A DNA stretch of 10,000 nucleotides from Candidatus Hydrogenedens sp. (lineage in GTDB: Bacteria > Hydrogenedentota > Hydrogenedentia > Hydrogenedentales > Hydrogenedentaceae), in assembly GCA_020216745.1 (NCBI GenBank), contig JAIWNQ010000068.1, positions 1 to 10,000 on the forward strand, in the 5' to 3' direction. The notes beneath the pieces are model-generated. The model ran no database searches and was not told the DNA's origin. It worked only from the letters and a program-made list of their open reading frames with translations. A program made the translations under genes and the position numbers. Positions 6,671 through 10,000 of the stretch are shown one piece after another (position 1 is the stretch's first letter; each line of letters opens with the position of its first letter).

Positions 6671-9067
6671 CTATTCCTTTGCGGTTACTGATGTCTTTTT
6701 CATTTCATCTTCTACGACACCAGAAAAATTTAGTTGACACACATCAACATTTTCTAAAGGTGCTCCTGGGAATGGAATCTGGGAAATAACTCTTCCATAG
6801 CCATTACATTCATATTCAATCTTTAATGCGGTCAATACATTCAACGCTTGATGTTTAGTTAATCCTAAAAGATTCGGCAATGTTTCAGATTCTTTAGCCA
6901 TTTTTATGAGTTCTTCTTCAGATAATGGATTTACAGGGATTGAAGGTTTTACTTTTTCCTCTGCCTTTTTATTAGGGGATTTTTTTCCCGTGTCTGCAAA
7001 CAAGGAGTCAGTGGCTTTTTCATTTACTGGCATAGAAGGTTCATCTGTTAAGATTTCATTAATCCATTGTGGTTCAATACTTTCAAAATATAAGGCGTCG
7101 TTATCTTTTTCAACGCTATTTTCTGCTATAAAACCATCTTGTTTGAGTAATTCAAGAGGTACAGGGTCTGGGGGAACTTTTAGCCGTGTTAGAGTGTAAT
7201 AAACTACATTTTTAAATACAGGACCGCAAACATATCCACCGTACTTAATTTTTGACATTGGATAACGTATAACAATGACTGCTACAATTTTGGGATTTGT
7301 TACTGGAGCAAAACCAGAAAAGACCGAAATAATTTTATTGGGGTCGTAACCGCCTCCTTCGCTTCTCGGTCGTGCGGTGTGAGCGGTACCTGTTTTTCCC
7401 CCGACTTTATATTGAGGGATATTTGCAGATTTCCCTGTTCCTTTAAGAACAACCTGATGGCATAATGTTCTTATAGTTTCCGCAGTTTCTGGTTGAATAA
7501 CTCTTGTAAAAGACTCCGCTTTATGTTCATATATCACTTCACCCGAAGGGAGAACTGCCTTTTCAACAAGATAAGGCTCCACTAAATAACCACCATTTGC
7601 TATCACAGCATAAGCTCGTGCTAATTGAATAGGTGTGACATTAACAGCATAACCAATAGACATTGAACTCAATGTTGTTTCAGCTCTGTTGGTTGAGATT
7701 GCTCCTATTCGTTCGGTAGATATGTCACTAAGTGCTTTTGTACCAAAACCAAATTTTTTAACATATTCTCTTAGAGTGTCTAAACCGACTTTCTGTCCCA
7801 CTTTAACAAAACCGACGTTACTGGATTGTTCAAAGCACTTCCAGAAAGGAACTGCCCCCATACCGTGGACGTCGCGGATTACTTTATTCCCAACTCGATA
7901 ACTTCCACCTTCGCAGTTAATAATAGTATCTTTTGTAAAACCACCTTTTTCTAAACCTGCACTTGCAGTAATTACTTTAAATGTAGAACCAGGCTCTATC
8001 AATTCGTAAAGCACCTTATTTTTAAGTGCATCACCCTGTCTTGTTTCTGGGAGATTTGGGTCGTACGAAGGTCGAGAAGCCATAGCTAATATTGCTCCTG
8101 TGTATGGATTCATAATAATTCCCATCCCATCAGAAGCATTGCACTCGATAATCCTTTTATCTAATTCTTTTTCTAAAACATGTTGAATTTCTAAATCTAT
8201 TGTAAGTTCTAAATTAGCCCCTGGACATTGTCCTTGTTGTTCTTGAGATGTTGATGGAAGAATAAATCCATTACCTGTCTTTCTACCTGTTATTTCAGTT
8301 GGGTCTGCGTATAAATAGCGGTCCCAATCTCGTTCTATTCCATCCATGCCAGCAATCCGTCCCCCATCCTTACTATCATTTCTTGCCACAAATCCAATAA
8401 TATTTCCGCCTACATCTTGATGTGGGTATTGACGAAGCCATTCATATTTTATAAAAAGGGGTTTGCCTCTTTTTTGCATAATTGGGTCTTCATCTGGCTT
8501 GTCCCTTAAATAAAATAGAATCTCCTGCCATAGTGTTAACTTGTTTTCGTCTTTCTTTTGCGACTCTTTATATTTCTTATCATGCCATTTATTAAGTTTA
8601 CTAATAAAATCTTCCAATTCTGCTTTTGAAAGATTCTCAACGGCTCGTTGAATAAGCACGTACCGCAATTTATTTCCAGCCTTATCCGTTTGAATCATCT
8701 TTTGTCGGACTAATTCATAATCCAAACCTAATTTTTTTGAAACCATTTCTGCCATTTCATCGGGATACAGGATATCTGCAGGTGAACAAAATAAAGAAGG
8801 GGTATAAACAGAATAGGCAAGTAAATTTTGGGCTCTATCATATATTGAACCCCGTGGATTCTCACGCACTATTTTCCCAGAATGAGAGAGAGCAGATTTT
8901 TTAACAATTGTTTTTGGGAAAAAACAAACAATAACAAGCCGAACAATAATAATACAAAACATCATCCATAAAATTAGTTGCAGGTAAGCAATTCTATCAA
9001 TTGATATTATTCGTGGACTATCATCTTCAATATCGAATGGTGATTTTTTAATTAACCTCCCAAACAT
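6671..9067 (-). CDS. ftsI: Class B penicillin-binding protein with PASTA domain (FtsI/SpoVD-type septal transpeptidase)
   Basis: This is the D,D-transpeptidase that cross-links septal peptidoglycan outside the membrane, partner of FtsW. A cytoplasmic tail (1-26) and one membrane helix (about 27-50) precede the pedestal domain, which begins at RGSIYDR (72-78). The transpeptidase domain has all three active-site motifs: STFK (361-364, nucleophile S361), SSN (415-417) and KTGT (558-561). A long charged linker (about 635-725) leads to one PASTA domain (about 728-781; PNLLGLTKHQALNVL at its start). At 798 aa it is longer than E. coli FtsI (588 aa), partly from a Lys/Glu-rich pedestal insertion around residues 145-203. 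The start has GAGGAG 9 bases upstream (9082-9077) and lies 3 bases after the ftsL-like stop. The single PASTA resembles SpoVD, but there is no other sign of sporulation, so a vegetative FtsI role is inferred from its place in the dcw cluster. Confidence 0.94.
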   Translation of the reverse strand: MFGRLIKKSPFDIEDDSPRIISIDRIAYLQLILWMMFCIIIVRLVIVCFFPKTIVKKSALSHSGKIVRENPRGSIYDRAQNLLAYSVYTPSLFCSPADILYPDEMAEMVSKKLGLDYELVRQKMIQTDKAGNKLRYVLIQRAVENLSKAELEDFISKLNKWHDKKYKESQKKDENKLTLWQEILFYLRDKPDEDPIMQKRGKPLFIKYEWLRQYPHQDVGGNIIGFVARNDSKDGGRIAGMDGIERDWDRYLYADPTEITGRKTGNGFILPSTSQEQQGQCPGANLELTIDLEIQHVLEKELDKRIIECNASDGMGIIMNPYTGAILAMASRPSYDPNLPETRQGDALKNKVLYELIEPGSTFKVITASAGLEKGGFTKDTIINCEGGSYRVGNKVIRDVHGMGAVPFWKCFEQSSNVGFVKVGQKVGLDTLREYVKKFGFGTKALSDISTERIGAISTNRAETTLSSMSIGYAVNVTPIQLARAYAVIANGGYLVEPYLVEKAVLPSGEVIYEHKAESFTRVIQPETAETIRTLCHQVVLKGTGKSANIPQYKVGGKTGTAHTARPRSEGGGYDPNKIISVFSGFAPVTNPKIVAVIVIRYPMSKIKYGGYVCGPVFKNVVYYTLTRLKVPPDPVPLELLKQDGFIAENSVEKDNDALYFESIEPQWINEILTDEPSMPVNEKATDSLFADTGKKSPNKKAEEKVKPSIPVNPLSEEELIKMAKESETLPNLLGLTKHQALNVLTALKIEYECNGYGRVISQIPFPGAPLENVDVCQLNFSGVVEDEMKKTSVTAKE
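6725..6886 (-). other. PASTA domain coding segment of the PBP
   Basis: Residues about 728-781 of the PBP begin ETLPNLLGLTKHQALNVL and continue with a hydrophobic strand, a turn and IPFPGAPLENVDVCQLNF. This matches the PASTA pattern of P-x-L-x-G, a helix, then a strand with a V-x-x-Q-x-P-x-x-G-like segment (here VISQIPFPGAPL). PASTA domains occur at the C-terminus of SpoVD and other septal PBPs and in Ser/Thr kinases. Only one copy is seen, and it ends about 17 residues before the stop. Confidence 0.75.
6929..7041 (-). repeat. Degenerate in-frame repeat in the PBP linker
   Basis: Two 20-base copies, 6929-6948 and 7022-7041, match at 17 of 20 positions and lie 93 bases (31 codons) apart in the same frame. 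They encode PSIPVN (residues 709-714) and PSMPVN (678-683) in the charged linker before the PASTA domain. It may be a remnant of linker duplication or simple low-complexity convergence. Confidence 0.4.
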
Positions 9068-9070
9068 ATG

Positions 9071-9925
9071 CTACATCTCCTCAAGTAAAAATTCAGTTGA
9101 AAAGTCAATATTGTTTACACTTTTATCGTTCTTTTTTTCCTCAGTGGTTTTTTCAACAACTTCTCCTTTAACAGGGTTCCCATCGATTTTTTTAGGTTCT
9201 GCTATTGCTGGTGAAGACTTTAATCCCTCTTTAAGTATTTTTTGTCTTATTGATGACACGCTCTGGTCAATATAATCATAAATTTTATCTAATACACTTT
9301 TGTTTTCTTTTATTTCCTCATTCGCCACGAATATCATTTCGGTTTTTTTCGGTTTTTCAGGGAATAACATATCAGACGAGGCATATTGAACTAATCGTTC
9401 TCTTTCTTGTTTACTATATGGGATACGAACAATTTGCTCGGGACTTGGCGTAAATAAGCCGAGTTGATAGCCTAAACGGGTCATATTTTGAAGGTTTTCT
9501 AATCTTGATTTTTCGGCTTTCAATGACTCTATCTCTGACATTAGAGCCCTTAGACCAAACTCTATATTTTCATCATCTACTTCCTGTTGTTTTTTCTTAA
9601 ATCTAAACATATTGATTAATTGGGATAAATAATTTACAAAGGTTCGTTCTTCTGATTCCCCTGTAGAAGGGGTTGAATTTAAATTATTTTTATTGATTGC
9701 TGGTGTATCATGTTTGTCTTCTTTTACTTCTCCTTCGTTTATTTTGTAGCCAATCCATTTTCTTATATCTCGTTTTGCATCAATTTTAAGATAATCCCAC
9801 TTTTGTTTTTGAACATTGATGTACAAGTCTACCGCTAATACACCTGCAACGATTAGGATAGGTATTAAATATAATGTTCCGACAAATAAGGTTTCTTTTC
9901 TTATTTGGACATACTTATTACTCAT
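9071..9925 (-). CDS. ftsL: FtsL-like bitopic division protein with large extracytoplasmic extensions
   Basis: FtsL is a single-pass protein that joins FtsB/FtsQ and activates FtsWI. The product has a short basic N-terminus, one membrane helix (about 13-37), then a heptad-like coiled coil (about 119-148, IESLKAEKSRLENLQN) ending in LGYQLGLFTPSPEQIVRI (151-168). That last segment resembles the FtsL family end, a leucine-rich helix followed by LGL-x-x-P and Q-V/I-V. Its place between rsmH and the septal PBP agrees. At 284 aa it is more than twice the usual 90-130 aa. About 65 polar residues (50-117) separate the membrane helix from the coiled coil, and about 110 charged residues (172-284) follow the normal end, including a second predicted helix (210-235). 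ATG 9925-9923 overlaps the upstream stop as TAATG; AAGGGGA lies 11 bases upstream. FtsL is so divergent that the assignment rests on position and topology. Confidence 0.75.
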   Translation of the reverse strand: MSNKYVQIRKETLFVGTLYLIPILIVAGVLAVDLYINVQKQKWDYLKIDAKRDIRKWIGYKINEGEVKEDKHDTPAINKNNLNSTPSTGESEERTFVNYLSQLINMFRFKKKQQEVDDENIEFGLRALMSEIESLKAEKSRLENLQNMTRLGYQLGLFTPSPEQIVRIPYSKQERERLVQYASSDMLFPEKPKKTEMIFVANEEIKENKSVLDKIYDYIDQSVSSIRQKILKEGLKSSPAIAEPKKIDGNPVKGEVVEKTTEEKKNDKSVNNIDFSTEFLLEEM

Positions 9926-10000
9926 TAGTTCATCATTCCCCTTGAATAAAATATTTCAAAATAGTTATTTGACATTTTTTGTATTGACCTCATCTTTGCA
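9925..10000 (-). CDS. rsmH: RsmH (MraW) 16S rRNA C1402 N4-methyltransferase, C-terminal tail only
   Basis: On the minus strand a frame open from the window edge encodes 24 residues ending at TAA (9927-9925), which shares its last A with the ftsL-like ATG. It begins AKMRSIQK, resembling the conserved RsmH C-terminus (SAKLR followed by an acidic/basic residue and K), and the partial codon at base 10000 ends in T, compatible with the expected Ser. About 16 further residues form an extra tail. RsmH lies directly before ftsL in most dcw clusters. Another frame also reaches a stop here (ending near CKDEVNTKNVK), so the call rests on the short motif, the stop/start overlap and position. Confidence 0.6.
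   Translation of the reverse strand, partial: AKMRSIQKMSNNYFEIFYSRGMMN
9937..9943 (-). promoter_or_regulatory. Ribosome binding site of the ftsL-like gene
   Basis: The minus strand reads AAGGGGA, 11 bases before the ATG at 9925-9923 and inside the end of the upstream frame. Two ATGs in between are in another frame and end at the TAA of the upstream gene, so they do not compete as starts for the ftsL-like product. Confidence 0.5.

Noticed and set aside
9964..9985. Plus-strand TTGACA and TTGACC as promoter elements
   Set aside because: They point off the window edge, have no matched -10 within the window, and lie in the probable rsmH coding tail on the other strand.

Overview
The window is one AT-rich stretch of a bacterial division and cell wall (dcw) cluster, with every gene on the minus strand. 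Read in the direction of transcription (from high to low coordinates) the order is: the 3' end of rsmH (mraW), an ftsL-like gene, a class B penicillin-binding protein (ftsI/spoVD type), murE, murF, mraY, murD and the 5' three quarters of ftsW. This is the classical dcw order found across many bacterial phyla. I see no RNA gene, mobile element, CRISPR array or plus-strand gene. There is no gene-free stretch over 100 bases; the longest is the 68-base murF-mraY gap.

The genes cover consecutive steps. MurE, MurF and MurD are the Mur ligases that build the UDP-MurNAc peptide stem in the cytoplasm. MraY moves the phospho-MurNAc-pentapeptide onto undecaprenyl phosphate to make lipid I. FtsW (glycosyltransferase) and FtsI (transpeptidase) polymerise and cross-link septal peptidoglycan, with FtsL as their bitopic regulator or scaffold. 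MurE carries the DNPR signature, so a meso-diaminopimelate peptidoglycan is expected. Junctions are very tight: a TAATG stop/start overlap, gaps of 3, 2 and 0 bases, an ATGA overlap and a gap of 6 bases. The exception is the 68-base AT-rich spacer between murF and mraY, which may hold an internal promoter.

The enzymes keep their catalytic motifs, but three membrane-linked proteins are larger than usual, and in each case the extra material is predicted to lie outside the cytoplasmic membrane. MraY (493 aa) has about 130 extra residues in the TM4-TM5 loop. The FtsL-like protein (284 aa) has about 65 extra residues between its membrane segment and coiled coil, plus a C-terminal extension of about 110 residues. 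The penicillin-binding protein (798 aa) has a charged insertion in its N-terminal pedestal region, a long linker and one C-terminal PASTA domain. These expansions are the main novelty here.

The organism is a low-GC bacterium with a DAP-type wall. The unusual MraY and FtsL suggest a poorly sampled lineage, perhaps a diderm candidate phylum or PVC-like group, but nothing in the sequence fixes the phylum.
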